This document shows, one piece after another, positions 11,084 through 23,200 of a stretch of 64,000 nucleotides of DNA. Every line of letters starts with the position of its first letter. Position 1 is the stretch's first letter. The stretch covers positions 26,571-90,570 of the forward strand of contig DF237329.1 in the NCBI GenBank assembly GCA_000708835.1. Reading direction: 5' to 3'. The DNA comes from Klebsormidium nitens. Taxonomy: Eukaryota; Streptophyta; Klebsormidiophyceae; Klebsormidiales; Klebsormidiaceae. A program made the translations under genes and the position numbers. The notes below the pieces were generated by a model. That model was not told where the DNA came from. It saw only the letters and a program-made list of their open reading frames with translations, and made no database searches.

Positions 11084-12465
11084 AGTAGCCGACGAATTGT
11101 ACATAGGGTGTAAAGCTAGCTGCCATAAAGTTTGAACAACCGACAGTTGTTGCCGTGGTTTGAGAGCCTTACTAAGGGAATTGATCTAGCTCGAGCAAGT
11201 TAGAAAAGGGGTGGCCCATCATCCACCATCAAAAGGCGTATTGAGGTGAAGTCTGCCAGCATATCTCTCTGCCTCACAGATCGGTTACAGCTCTACCTTT
11301 CCTGGAATAATCTTGAACCCTGTGTCCTTGTACTGACCTACGTGCCTTTTTTGACATCTGGCGTTGACCTGAGTGAAGTGCGTCAAGGTGACAAACTTGA
11401 GACTGTCACAGCGTGTAACAATGCCAGGCGCTGCGCGCGGGGCAGAAGACACCTCAAATGACCTACGTTGCAGAACTTCAGAATTTTCAGCCTAGCTCAT
11501 TATGCAATCATTGAAGAGAAGTAGGTACTTGCCCTGGCATAGATGACATCCGAGCGAGAATGTTGCAGGGCCGGCGTCCAACTGTCTTGCTGCCTCAGCT
11601 GATTGCCAACCCGTTGACGTGCACATCCATATATATACATACTATGTATACATATATGTGTATGATCAACTCGATCAGTGAGTCCGATATAAGCACAATA
11701 GCTTTACATGGCGTACGTGTAGGTTTGTGCATGCGAGCGGCTATCCGACATGTGCGCGGGCCACTGAGACGGTTTGCGAGGCCCTCAGTGCACGTACACA
11801 TGATCTTCAACAATTTCGAAGCTAGGATCCGACAAGTTTGTATATACTGTGTCTGACGGCTGACCAACTGCAATCATCTTCCAAGAGTCATGGCGATCCG
11901 ACTGAATGAAGCAGCAATCCGACACGTAAATGCGCGTACGTACCGCCGATCGATCTTGCATCATTTCAAGCAGCAAATAAAGTATGGGCGTGCCAAATAC
12001 GTTTGCTAAGCGGACCGGCGTACGCGGGCATGCCAGAGCATTGGACGCGCAACCAACTTCAGGCGGCCCACCTTGAGCGCTAGCCAGCACCATTTTTGAA
12101 TCAACATTCTAACTGAGCACACACTGAGGTCGAACGATCACATGCCAGGCCCGGCTCATGCGCAACTTGATGTCCCTTATGGAACAGATTGGTTCTAGCA
12201 ACAGGGCGGTCCGGTCTATCAGTGCTACAAATTGTGAGAACGATCATAGAGAAAAGCCTACTATTCTGACCTTTTTGACTCTGCTCGTTGCATGAGCAAC
12301 TTGCTAGCTTGTCAGTACTGGTCGGAGTGTACGCATGCTAGTACCAGTATGACAAAAGTGTCGGAGAGCTTGCCGAATTCATAAGAAAACCGTACGCCAG
12401 GACTATGCTACTACAGAATGATTCTTTGGTCTGTATGTCGAATATATTGCTGTTGATCTCTAAAA
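11084..12465. other. Intergenic region, no gene recognised
   Basis: Contains an AT-rich TATATA/TGTATACA stretch near 11628-11665 and an imperfect inverted repeat at 12311-12353 (GTCAGTACTGGT against ACCAGTATGAC). No coding similarity was found on either strand. The right end is the 3' flank of the enolase gene. Confidence 0.45.
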
Positions 12466-15400
12466 TCAGGAATGGTTCGGTGCAATCTCCCGGTATGGCA
12501 CTGGGGGTATCGCCGGTCTGCTTGGCGGGCTCGGAGTAACCCAGGGTATGTGCCGGAAATCTTCGCCGCCGTAGATCGCCTTGTCTCCGAGTTGTTCCTC
12601 TATCCGCAAGAGCTGCACGCAAGGATTGCGACACAGGTTCAGAAATCAGAGGAATGTATGAACTTTTTCGCACTCCCGCTACGTGAAGGGCAATGGAGTC
12701 CGACAGATGCAGATAAATCTAAGAAGACGAAGAGGCTATCTTTGTACAAGTCCTTCTAGAAATCGATGTCGAAGTTGACGCACGTGCCTTTGGCAGCTTC
12801 TCGTAGATCTTGGCTGTATGATCGGATCCGAGAAGCGGGAATGTATCATCAGAGCGTTAAGTCCCAACCAGCTGAACCTCTTAGACGTAATACAGAAAGG
12901 AAAAGCAGATGAGGCGATAAGGGGACGGTCCTACGGCCGAGTCTCAGATAAACGCAGTGCACAAAGGAAGACCAGATGACGGTATAAAGAGAGGGTCCAA
13001 AGGCCATCTTTATAAACGTGCTAAAGAAAATGGTCAACAAATTGATGGAACTAGGAGAGGGAGGCAACACAGTTTACATGATTGTACTCCGCAAGCCGTT
13101 CGTTCTGGCAGGGCGCCCCCGACTTAAACCGCGGGCCTTACTGCCAGGTCAGCAGGAAAAGAAGGAACTAGAAAAGGGAGGAAACGCAGTTTCACCTGAT
13201 TGTACTTTGCGAGCCGTTCGCTCTGGCAGGGCGCCCCCGCTTTGAACTGCCCCGCCGCGAGCCCCACTGCCAGGTCAGCAATGAACGCATCGTCCGTCTC
13301 TCCACTCCCATGACCCACCATGACGCCCCAGCCCGCCTCCTTAGCCGTTCGCACAGCATCGATGGTTGCAGATACCGTTCCCGCATCGTGTACCTGCACA
13401 ATAGGTTATACGCACTGGGTAAGTTTATGAGTTTTCATCCACAGCATTTTGATGACCTAGCCCGTCTCCTTCGCCGTTCGCACCGCATCGATACTCGCGG
13501 ACACAATAGGTTATTAGCGCTCGATAAGCTCTTGAAACAACCTTTTAACGTCCCAGCCCGCCTTCTTCGCCGTTCGCACCGCATCAACGGTTGCAGACAA
13601 CGTTCCCGCATCGTCGATTTGCATGATAGCTTATTAGCATAAGTTCAGCTTTTGACTTTTGTTCACAACATTCTGACGCCCCAGCCTGCCTCCTTTGCTA
13701 TTTGCACCGCATCCATGTTTGCGAACACCGTTCCCACTTGGTGTACCTGCAAGTTGAATCAGGAGCACGCGGTCAGGTTAGGGGAATCAAAGGCTGCTTT
13801 ATCTGAAGCTTTAAGGTATCACAAAAGAATATTGAACGGTACTGAACGGTAAACGGTCTCGAGAGTGGTCATCTGTATGCTCTTCTACCTCCTTTGTTCA
13901 TAATACAGGAACGTGAACATTGATCCGCGCCTCGGGATTGCAAAGATGTTCCGCCCCCGTTTGCAAAGCAGACCCGGTTGACGCCTTGTCAGGTACCGCT
14001 TGACCAGAAAACTCATGGTCATGATTTCAAATGAGCGACCCGTGCCGAGCATGTCAAATACGACTTTTCCGTTTCTGTGACGTGAGGGAGAAACGCCCTC
14101 ACCTTGACTAAGAGCCCATTGCACCACTTGCCCTGCACGGCCGCTGCAATCGTCTTCACATTGCTCTCCAGCAACTCGTCCCCGACTACCTGCGAAACGC
14201 AGAACGAGGGTTCGACTTCTGCCCCGATCGCACGAATGACAGAATTGATTGTTGCAGCCAGGCGGTCGACTCTCGCAATGCAAAATTGTTCCCTTCAGAT
14301 TCTTGGCACGTCAAAGACTCTACTCCTAGCTGAACAATCGCTTCACACCCAAAGCCGGAACACTCTGTCAGGTCACCTACGTAGAAAAAACTTTCCAGGC
14401 ACAAAGTGCGAGAACGTTTTATTGGTCCAGAAAAGGATAGAAGCATTCCGTTACTCTTTAAGCCTAGCAGTTGTCAGATCGCAATAAGTCGTGGTCCACC
14501 TTGGATCTGTAGGTCAGACTGCATCAGGATTACGTCAGCGGCGTTCAGGCCCTTGATTTTTCCCCAGTCGGTCCGGTCGGAAGGGAACTCCTACAAACAC
14601 GAGCGGATATGCGTCGCACGGCTCCATATCTGATGTCATTGAACTGGTAATTGGAACCAAAACGCACCTGGCACACGTCAGCAGCGTTGAGGCCCTTGGT
14701 GTTCTCCCAGTCGGTTCGGTCGAAGGGATCCCCCACCGACACAATCGGATATGCTGCGCATAGCTCCTTATATGACGTCATCAGGTCGGCCCCCGTCTTC
14801 TTCTGCTTCCCGTCGTTGTTTGGCGTCTTGTAGTCGAGGTCGTATACCTTTGCCTCTGGAAGAACGGTATGAGAAAGAAGTTGGAAGCCGCGAAACCATC
14901 AGAACAGGGGAACGAGCGAAGTCCACGGTCTACAGACTCAATCACACGTCGAAAGCTGTGAGTGTGCAGAGCAGCGTACGAAGCCAAGCTCTAAAATATG
15001 CTTTTGAGACGCGGGAACCGAGGATCTTAAACGCCGCAAAGCTGCCTCTCACAAGCTCATCCAAGGAGCGGCCAACTGTAGACTTCACGAGCGCATCCGC
15101 TCTTATCCATGAATGACACTGCTCCTCCGAAATGCTGCTGACATCGTTTAGTAGTCAGAAGACAACGAGTGGCCAAAGTTCGTAAATCGCAGGAGGTCCC
15201 TCTAGGTCTCGTTCACTTTAGGGAACCCGTGTGGATGAGAAGAAAGTCTCCCGTGAAGCACCCCAGCAAAACGAACCTGGACTGAGAATCAGAACATGAC
15301 ACACACGCGCCATGCACGCTGCTCCTTCCTCATGAATTCTAGGTCGATGCAACGCCAATTAAAGGCCGCCACGTGTACAGCAAGTCTTACCAGTGAAGAG

Positions 15401-18400
15401 ATTGCTTGCGACGACATCCAGGCCGATCTTGACCCTCCCCGTTCCTCCAGCCCGATCAATCGCAGCCACGATAAGGTCAAGAGCCTCCCTCCCACTGCAA
15501 GAACCAAGAAGGCTGTTCGAGACTATCGTACTTGTGTATCTATTCCTTGAGGTCTGCTGAGTTGTTAACTTGTAATCTGAAGAAGCGCAACCTAATCAGT
15601 TCAAGAAACTCCTTTCCACCGCCTCTCTTCTATGCCAATTGCTTTGATTGAGAATGTGAAGGCCTGGCAATGCCTGCGATAATTGCCTTTTCACTGAATG
15701 CTTCCAAGCTTCTTTGTGTGTTGCTGTTGCTGATCAACATGTAAATTTCAAAGAATCTATCTGCGAGCCAGTCAGAGTTTGCGAGCCAGTCACCTCTGGA
15801 GTGCTCCATCTATTCGGTAGTTCTTTCACGTTAGACTCGTAGGATCATATTATTTCAGCAATCAAAACCTGGCTAGACAGTGGACTCACCTCGAGATGCT
15901 TGGAGCATAGCCGCCCTCGTCCCCTATGGAACACGGATCGGCCGGGTACTTCTCCTTGATCACGGTCCGCAGCTGGTGGTACGTCTCGGTGCCCATTCGC
16001 ATCGCGGACGCAAAGCTGTCTGCGCCCACTGGGAGGATCGTGAAGTCCTGCGGTGTATATTGGCCGAAGTCAGTCAATAAGCTGACTTCAAGCGAAACGC
16101 CCAAAGCAACGACCAGGGGGGGGGGGCACTGACGGGTCGTTTTGCCGAGCAACCAATTACCGAAAGTCTCTTCTTATGTACGGAGAGTCAACGTCTAGTG
16201 CCCTGATTCGAATGCGCGATCATAGCAAGAAAAGAGAGTTCGCCAGCGGCAGTAACACTCCACTACTGGGGCGCTGCGGACATGCCCGCTTCGCCTCCTT
16301 TGTTTTTCGTGATAGCTGGCAGTGAGGTCACAAGAGGTCTAGGACCTTCAGCGGGTCTGGGCGCCTATATTGCGATGCGCCATCGGATCGAAGTTCCAAA
16401 CCTAAGTGGAGCGAATGAGGAATTGAGGCGGATGTTGGGCAGATAGAAAACATAATACGGATCAAGTAGCCTAGTCCGGATTCAAGGGACTGGGGTGGGC
16501 GACGGTCGAAGCGAGGTCGTGATGTCTGTCGCGAAAAAAACAACGAGGAGTACTTACTTTGTAAGTACTAATTTGCAGTCCCCAAATACTAATTTGCAGT
16601 CCCCAAAGGAGCCAGGTCTTAAAAAATAGAGCCTGCAAGAATGACTTCCAGCTCTGGAGAAACTTCAGGAGGCATGGCGTATGAGCAATTACCTGACACG
16701 CCAGTTTATTCCCTGCATGGCGCCCCCCGTTGATGACGGTAAAAGCGGGAACTGGGAGGACTAGTCGAATGTTGGCTGCCAGCTCAGCAATGTGCTGGTA
16801 GAGCGGAACGCCCTTTTCCGCAGCACCTAAAAGTCGGTTACCAATGTGTCAGTGCAGATCACAGCCTAATATCGAGGAAGTCATGGTATAAATATACTAC
16901 CGAGTGCCTGGGGCCGAACATGGGGGAAAGCGCAATTGAAGGACCCATTTAAAGAATTCATGGGGCCAGTCATACCAAGACAACCTTAGCCGGAAAACAG
17001 CTGTCCAAAGGTGCAGCTTGCTCCGCGCTTTGATCGAACAATAGAACTGAGCAAGAATCTATTCTGATTCGTTCGCTTTGTCGAACGTTTTTGCAGGAGA
17101 GTAGACATGAAAGATTCATACAGCAAACCAATGCTGAACCATTCACGAATGTTATACATCTTAGGAAGCAGCGTTGACTTCTCAAAGCACCAAAGTCTGT
17201 TCTCCTCACGTTTATCACAACTCTGCAAAAGGCGTCTTGTAATCAGAAGCAGCTCAAATGTCCACATCTGAATAACAAGGAAAGGCCTCACCCGCTCGAC
17301 ACACTGCCAAAGACACCGCCAGGATCGCGCTCGCCCCACCTCCCGTCTTGTCTCCGCTCTTTTCAAGCACTCTGCAGATCAGCTGGTCGATCTCCACCTG
17401 CTTTGTAGGGTCCTTCCCGATGAGCGGCGGCGCAAGAACGGTGTTGACAATCGCAATCGCTTGGCTCACACTACTGGGTGGGGACTTTGAGGCATCTTCG
17501 TCGGAAGTGTCGTGCCTGGTAGGGAGGAAGTTGCTGGTTTGAAATTACCAAGGCATGTTTGGTAGGGATTGGTGAGGCAGCCAAAACTGTGATGCTTTCT
17601 GCCACCGCCTGCTGAACTGCGGAAAAGAGACCTCTTCACTTGATGCAACGTAGTCTTTGCTATATCAACGAGGAAGCGTACACAGGATCGCATACTTCTT
17701 TACACAATTGTACGCTAAGGAGTCTCTTTACAGATTACGGCAATCATCGAGTTACATAACCTGTGAAGATGCAACAGTGTGCACGATGCAGCTCCCTCAA
17801 GGCGTTTTGCCCACCGGAACCCAGATGGCAGCGTCTCCGCTCGTGGCCACAGCTCGCTACAAATCCGAAGTCTCCACCAGAATCAAAGGCCAATGAAAAG
17901 CGCATGTGAATCACTTACCCCCTGGTGGCCTCTCCGCTCGGGACCGCCGCTCGAAAAGACCCTTTCCTTGTCTGCACATCGACCTCTATGGTGGGGACGC
18001 CCCTGCTGTCATAGATCTGGCGAGCCCTGACCTTGGTGATGACAGCGGGGGCCGCACGCCTCAATACGTCCGCCTGCAGAATGGAGAGGCTTGGATTGTC
18101 TCATTTCAAATCTACTTATGTCGTTTTCGCGAGGGTGATGGTTTGGTGAATGTCTACAACGTACATGTTCAGGTTTGAACTCGCGTCTCTTTGGCAATTG
18201 TGGTCTTAGAATTGACCTCAATGTGACTGTAATCTACCTTGGAGACAGTTCAGTTGCCACCTTGAAGAGGTAGATGGTGGCAGAGGCTTTTTTAGCAACT
18301 AATCATCAAACATCATCCTGTCGGCAAGAGCTTCAACCTCCACATTCTGGCCCCGAAATTGTGGGCTTTGTGCCCCCACTTTCAATCCCGAATTGCGCCA

Positions 18401-19027
18401 TAACATCTTTTATGAACCATCGACTTCAGCAGGTAGTCTGGTTTGAACAAAGTGGCTTTAGAAGTGGCCCTTACACAAGGCAATCTGCCAAAAGTGGTTG
18501 CCAGTTCAGAAGGAACATCAGTGTCTGACTCAATTGCAATTGTAACTTTGCCTGCCATTTAGGCCAAGGACAGCCGCAAACTTGAAAGAAGCTCTCAACA
18601 TAATTCTTGTACAATGGGCGCCTACTCTTGTGTGTGCAGTCCTGCTGATATAGCCCATGATATGCAAACCCTAATCTAGAAGGGTTGGTCCGCTGAACCC
18701 CTAATTTTCCTAGAAAAGGTGGATAGTCCAGTGCATTGTTCAAGATCTGATTCTGTCATAAAGCTCGTCATCCTTCCAAATTGTACAACAAGCGGTCAGT
18801 CTAAACCGCAACTAAGATCGAACTCTCTTCTCTTAATCCAAGGCTGGCTGACTTTTTCTATCCAAGCTTACCAGATAGCTCACAGGCTCCTCTGCTCGTG
18901 CCCTGACCGCTGCATTGACCGCCTCCTCGATCCTCAGCGAGAGCTGGTGCTTGTCCAGGTACTCTTGCACCGTCAAAGCTGCAGTGCTGGTGCTAGAGGT
19001 TGCTTCTCTCGACGCCATCGCTTTCAT
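12466..19027 (-). CDS. ENO3-like: Enolase homologue of the ENO3/ENOC type, probably inactive
   Basis: Ten exons join in frame (19027-18872, 18073-17919, 17515-17292, 16826-16693, 16047-15890, 15494-15391, 14855-14668, 14189-14103, 13393-13196, 12612-12466) and give 516 residues. The N-terminus ([20 protein letters not shown]) is typical of plant ENO3 rather than glycolytic enolase. Conserved blocks include [59 protein letters not shown] and [14 protein letters not shown]. Key positions (yeast numbering) are altered. The loop after SGxST reads SGEATRG followed by a Ser/Asp-rich stretch, with no EALELRDG. Glu168 is Asp. Metal ligand Glu295 is Gly (VSVGDPF). Arg374 is Gly (GHGSGET). Asp246, Glu211, Asp320, Lys345, His373 and Lys396 are kept. 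Normal 2-phosphoglycerate dehydration is therefore unlikely. A Pro-rich C-terminal extension is unusual. Alternative starts at 19027 and 19018 are in frame. Confidence 0.9.
13053..13157 (-). repeat. Decayed copy of the 3' end of enolase exon 9
   Basis: The stretch covering the exon 9 donor and last codons (about 13171-13281) is repeated 118 bp downstream in transcript order. Shared text includes CTGGCAGGGCGCCCCCG and CTGCCAGGTCAGCA. In the copy the donor is lost (plus-strand CACCTGAT becomes TACATGAT). A further weak tandem pair lies in the same intron at about 12895-12945 and 12962-13015. Confidence 0.75.
13455..13752 (-). repeat. Three decayed copies of the 5' part of enolase exon 9
   Basis: Exon 9 sequence around GCCCGCCTCC (13331) recurs at 13460, 13556 and 13684, offsets 129, 96 and 128 bp, all in the upstream intron. 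On the coding strand the copies read [35 protein letters not shown] and [20 protein letters not shown]. The farthest copy keeps an intact acceptor (TTGCAG|GTACAC) and an open frame, so it could be an alternative exon. The middle copies have lost the acceptor. Confidence 0.8.
14521..14645 (-). repeat. Decayed copy of the 3' half of enolase exon 7
   Basis: The exon part encoding [19 protein letters not shown] (about 14668-14790) is repeated about 143 bp downstream in transcript order. Anchors are GCGTTGAGGCCCTTG at 14684 against GCGTTCAGGCCCTTG at 14541, and CGGATATG at 14746 against 14604. The copy has frame breaks and has lost the donor. Confidence 0.8.
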
Positions 19028-20223
19028 CAATCTTCAGGACAAAATCAGATATAATCAGTTGCTCACAGAACAGAAAGAGCAAAGTGGCGTTCTGTGTCAC
19101 CTTGAATTTTCGTCACGATGGGCTCCAAAGAACCTTGCTCGCGCAGTGAGCAGCTGGTGAGCAGGTTGAAACAATGAAAGAGCTGGGGAGAAGCAGATCT
19201 CTCATGCATGAGTTCAAACTCAGCAGCGGCCATGAATTGTCATTTGCTCGAGTGCAGAGCTGAGGACCTGAGGTAGATAGGTACTACAAACCCTTTCACA
19301 AACTGAGGATGACTTGCAGCGTTACGTTTCATCGTGAAAGTTTCATACAGCGTTCCAGATCTGTACTCTCTAACCAAACCCGTAACGCTTAGTTCGGATA
19401 GGGGTCCCGAGCCGCCGCCCCAGCTCATCTCCCCAGCCAGGACCACCTTCTTCCTCTTTCCAGCTTCCTTCCGAAGGCAGCTGCGCCCGCTGGCTGTAAA
19501 GGTGAGGGGGCCATCGCTCCCTTCTTCTGCTGGTGCTTTCCTGCTGTATGCAAGAGTGTTGAAGGAAGGAAAATATCTGTCCTGCATTCTAGGCTGCGAG
19601 ACGTCCCTGAAGTGGGTGACGCTTTGGATGTGCCCTATCGGGCTGATGAGATGGGGCAGGCAACAGGGCAGTGCAAAGGAGAAGCAAAGCAGAGCATGTG
19701 GCAGTATCAGGGGGCAAGGGGACATCAGCAGAAGGCTTGTTGGGGTTGGAGGGGCTGTCCCGTCATTGCTTGAACCGTTACCACCCTATCTTTAACGGGA
19801 TGTGCATGGTTAACAAGTCAAAAAGTTGTAGGCAATGTGCGGAGCAATGCACACGTCATCCTTCCGGGGAGATAGCGCTGTGTTTTGACTTCTTGGGCCG
19901 CATGTTAACGGTCAGCCTGCTTATTATGTTGGTGGAATGGATGCTGTTCTGATTCTCGTAAAATTATGCGGCGCCAAAGAAGGTCAAACCGCTCTTTTTA
20001 CTCGGTTCAGCTTTTTAACACCTTAGGCTCCTCCTTTGGTGCTTGAGGGATAGGCAGGACAGCGTTATTTTGGGCCAAGGCCTTTTTGCTTTTGGAAGGA
20101 TGCAACTACGAAAAGCTGTTTCCATTGCTGACGGAAAGGGAAACTCATGTGTCCACCCCTCTCCTACTTCAAATTGTATCGCTAATCCTTGGAGATTGTG
20201 TTGCTGCAGGGCAGGATAGGATC
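19028..20223. other. Divergent intergenic region between enolase and RPL7
   Basis: The enolase homologue starts leftward at 19027 and RPL7 starts rightward at 20224, so this 1.2 kb probably holds both promoters and 5' leaders. A noncoding first exon or leader intron of RPL7 is possible. Overlapping open frames at 19240-19795 show no recognisable domain. Confidence 0.5.
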
Positions 20224-23200
20224 ATGGCAGACAAGAAGGCTGTTGCCAAGGCCCCGGCCCCTCAGGCCAAGGTACGGTTGCTTTCACTACTTCCCTGCCT
20301 TGAGCAGATTGTGGCTTCATACGCAGGATCAGACAGGGGTTGTTTCATGCGGATTGCCCTTGAGGTCATCGTAAGACAAGCGAAGTCCCAGACAAGAGGG
20401 GCCAGCAAAAGCAAAGCAGCACTAACAAAGATGATGCTTTATGAAGCAACACTGATCGTTAGAAGGCGCCCAGACGATAACCTATCAAAGTCTAATATTT
20501 ACGGCCGGCACCCACCACATGCATAGCTGCGGATCCTCAATCTTGGCCCTTGTAGGATTGTGGTAATGGTAACTGGTTTGTTTTTCCTCCCCGAAGCGTA
20601 CTTCTGGTCGCGATATTTGCGGCTGGATCATATTCGGCCAGAAATGCATTTTGCTGGTAGGGCAGACTCTGCTAGGAGGGGTCGAGGGCAGCAGTGAGGA
20701 GGTTACGTCCCACTGTGAGCAACACAAGTCGCTGATATGGAATACGCTCTTTGACAGGCCGCCGAGAAGGTGCCTGAGTCTGTGCTGAAGAAGCGGAAGC
20801 GCGATGAGAACTGGACCAAGCAGAAGAAGGAGACGGAGCTGGCCGCCAAGAAGAAATCGCGCGCCGACCGCAAGGTCATCTTCAAGAGGGCAGAGGCGTA
20901 CGTCAAGGAGTACCGCCAGCAGGTGATTGCCCAGACATTGAATCACTCAAGCTTGTACTTTGCAAATGGATGGACTGCTCTTGATTCACTGGTTGTCTTG
21001 GTAAGTGGCGATGGCATTCCTGATGGACTGTTGTGATTGGATTTTGAGTTTGCTCTTTTTAGGTGCCACTTGTTGTCTTCGGACCAATCCAGGTCCTCTA
21101 AGGTGCCTTGGGTTGAGCAGGGGCATCCATGCTTGCTGGCGCCAGAGACTGCTGGCGCAGTGTGGCCGTAGTTGAGAATCGTTGGCTTTTGTGCATTTTG
21201 GAGATTGTCGCTGGCGTCGCAATCAGGGCAGTTGGGAGGGGCAACGACGAGTAGGGCGAATGAACTAGGGGCTCTGGAATCTAGCAGGGGTTAGCAAGAG
21301 GGGACTCGAACGCAGGGCACAGAAGAGAAAGAACTGGCTCAGCAGATTGTACGGAGCGAGTTGCTTGTGGAACTTAGTGATGCACAGCAAGCTGCACTCT
21401 CGGAAAGGGGTGCATCTAGGTTCGGGTTGGCACTCCCTCGGGTTGCGGCGTAAAGCCCTTTTGCTAGTATAGTAGAGACGGCAAAGGGACTTGGGGCAGT
21501 CTGGCAAGGCATGGTCACTTATGGAATGGTTCCTGAACAGAACTCATCGGAAGCTGATGGCTGAGGGCAGTGGCAGAAACTTGGGGAGGCTGTTTCTGAG
21601 CAAGAATTTGAGCACGGAAACAAGACAGGTCTTGGTTGAGCGACTGAACTCAGCGACCTTAGCCAGTTTGACAAGTTTCGTCTCTGCACAGACTCCATCT
21701 GTCTGTCAACCCTTCCTTGGGTGTAGAAGGCTTGACTTGGCATGCCACTGGCCGGGGGTCCAGCACATTGGAAAATTTCTTGCTAAAGGTTGGGATTAAG
21801 CACAGCATTCCTGAAAGACTTCACTTATCAGACGCCTATACTTTTGTTTTCTACAGGATCCCATCGTGATGGAAAAGCAAGCCAAAGCGGGAGGCCAGGT
21901 TATTTATCGAAAGATTCTGTTTCTAAGTACAGAGGGCTGTATTTTGCAGGAGGCCGACCTGATCCGCATCAAGCGCGAGGCGAAGCTGAAGGGCGGGTTC
22001 TACGTGGAGGCGGAGGCGAAGCTGCTGTTTGTGATCCGTATCCGGGGTATCAATGACATGCACCCCAAGACTCGCAAGATCCTGCAGCTGCTGCGGTTGC
22101 GTCAGATCTTCAACGGCGTCTTCATGAAGGTCAACAAGGCGACGCTCAACATGCTGCACCGGGTCGAGCCCTACGTTGCCTACGGGTGAGAGATACTGGT
22201 TGCGCGGTACAAGCTCTAGGGTGTTAGCATGTTGATGCTTGAGCCTTGTGCATATTCAGTGGCGACTTGATGACGGCAGAGAAGACGATGGTCAGCATGT
22301 TACCCAATGTTGAGTTGCGTGAGAGTTGTTTGAGGTTCGAGGTCTGAGGTTCAGGCTTCCAAGGTCCTCAAGTTATTTCGTGACACATCTTCTATGTCTG
22401 TTGTGGTGTTTGCAACATTTGTGAAAGAAAAGAGAAACGATTTTTGACCTAAGTGCGCTATTTTGAGCTCTGCGTTTTGCCCAGCGGTGACATCCTTGGC
22501 TGTTTGAACTTTCAATTGTTTTTGGGAGGAAGAAGGTCGAGAGTTCTGTGCTCCAGCATTTTGCAATGTGTTCTGAATGATACCAACGATCTCCACCTTC
22601 TCATTGTGCCATCAATACTGAGTTGGTGCAGGTCTCGCTGCTCTTGTGTTGTCTGCTATTTCCATCTGACGAGTTTAGAAGGATCTCCTCTGTCTGGGTT
22701 GTGTTGGAAGACTGTCGCGGCGGGTGGCGGAGATGATGAGTAGCTTGGTCCGTGTTTTTGATGCAGTGCACTCTGTGCGCTCATGGAGATAAAAACTTGC
22801 TCGTTTTTGCCAACCTGATCCGCCCCGCCGCGCAGTCTTCTTCAAGAGTTTGGAAACGCACTCTTTCGTGGTATTCGAGTCCTGAATCTGCGGCACTTTG
22901 AGAATGTGTGACATGTGTGGAAGGTTTGGGAATTGGCTTCTCGAAATCCTTGAGTAGATTCGTCTTGTTTGATCCGTTGACAGGATGGCACTCTTTCTAG
23001 TAGCTTGTCGTGGTTGTGAAACGTCTACAGTATTTTCTTGTCTACTTGCAGCGGATTTCCTTCAAGAGATTGTGAAACGGCTTTGGTTGAGATTCCTCAG
23101 AAGAAGATCACCGATTCCAATTTCATGACGCCCTCTGACTCTCGCACAGCCCTGACCGAAGAGTTCTTCCACTGCTCTGACTTCCAGAATTTTTGAATGG

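Noticed and set aside
17780-17880. Possible missing enolase exon encoding the EALELRDG loop
   Set aside because: A frame with [15 protein letters not shown] is flanked by possible splice sites but does not match enolase. Exons 18073-17919 and 17515-17292 already join in frame without it.
19240-19795. Overlapping open frames on both strands between enolase and RPL7
   Set aside because: Both frames are GC-driven and neither has a recognisable domain. The region is better read as a shared promoter or leader.
20428-20458. C/D-like ATGATGC...CTGA in RPL7 intron 1
   Set aside because: The boxes are only about 25 bases apart, the C box is imperfect, and no terminal stem pairs.
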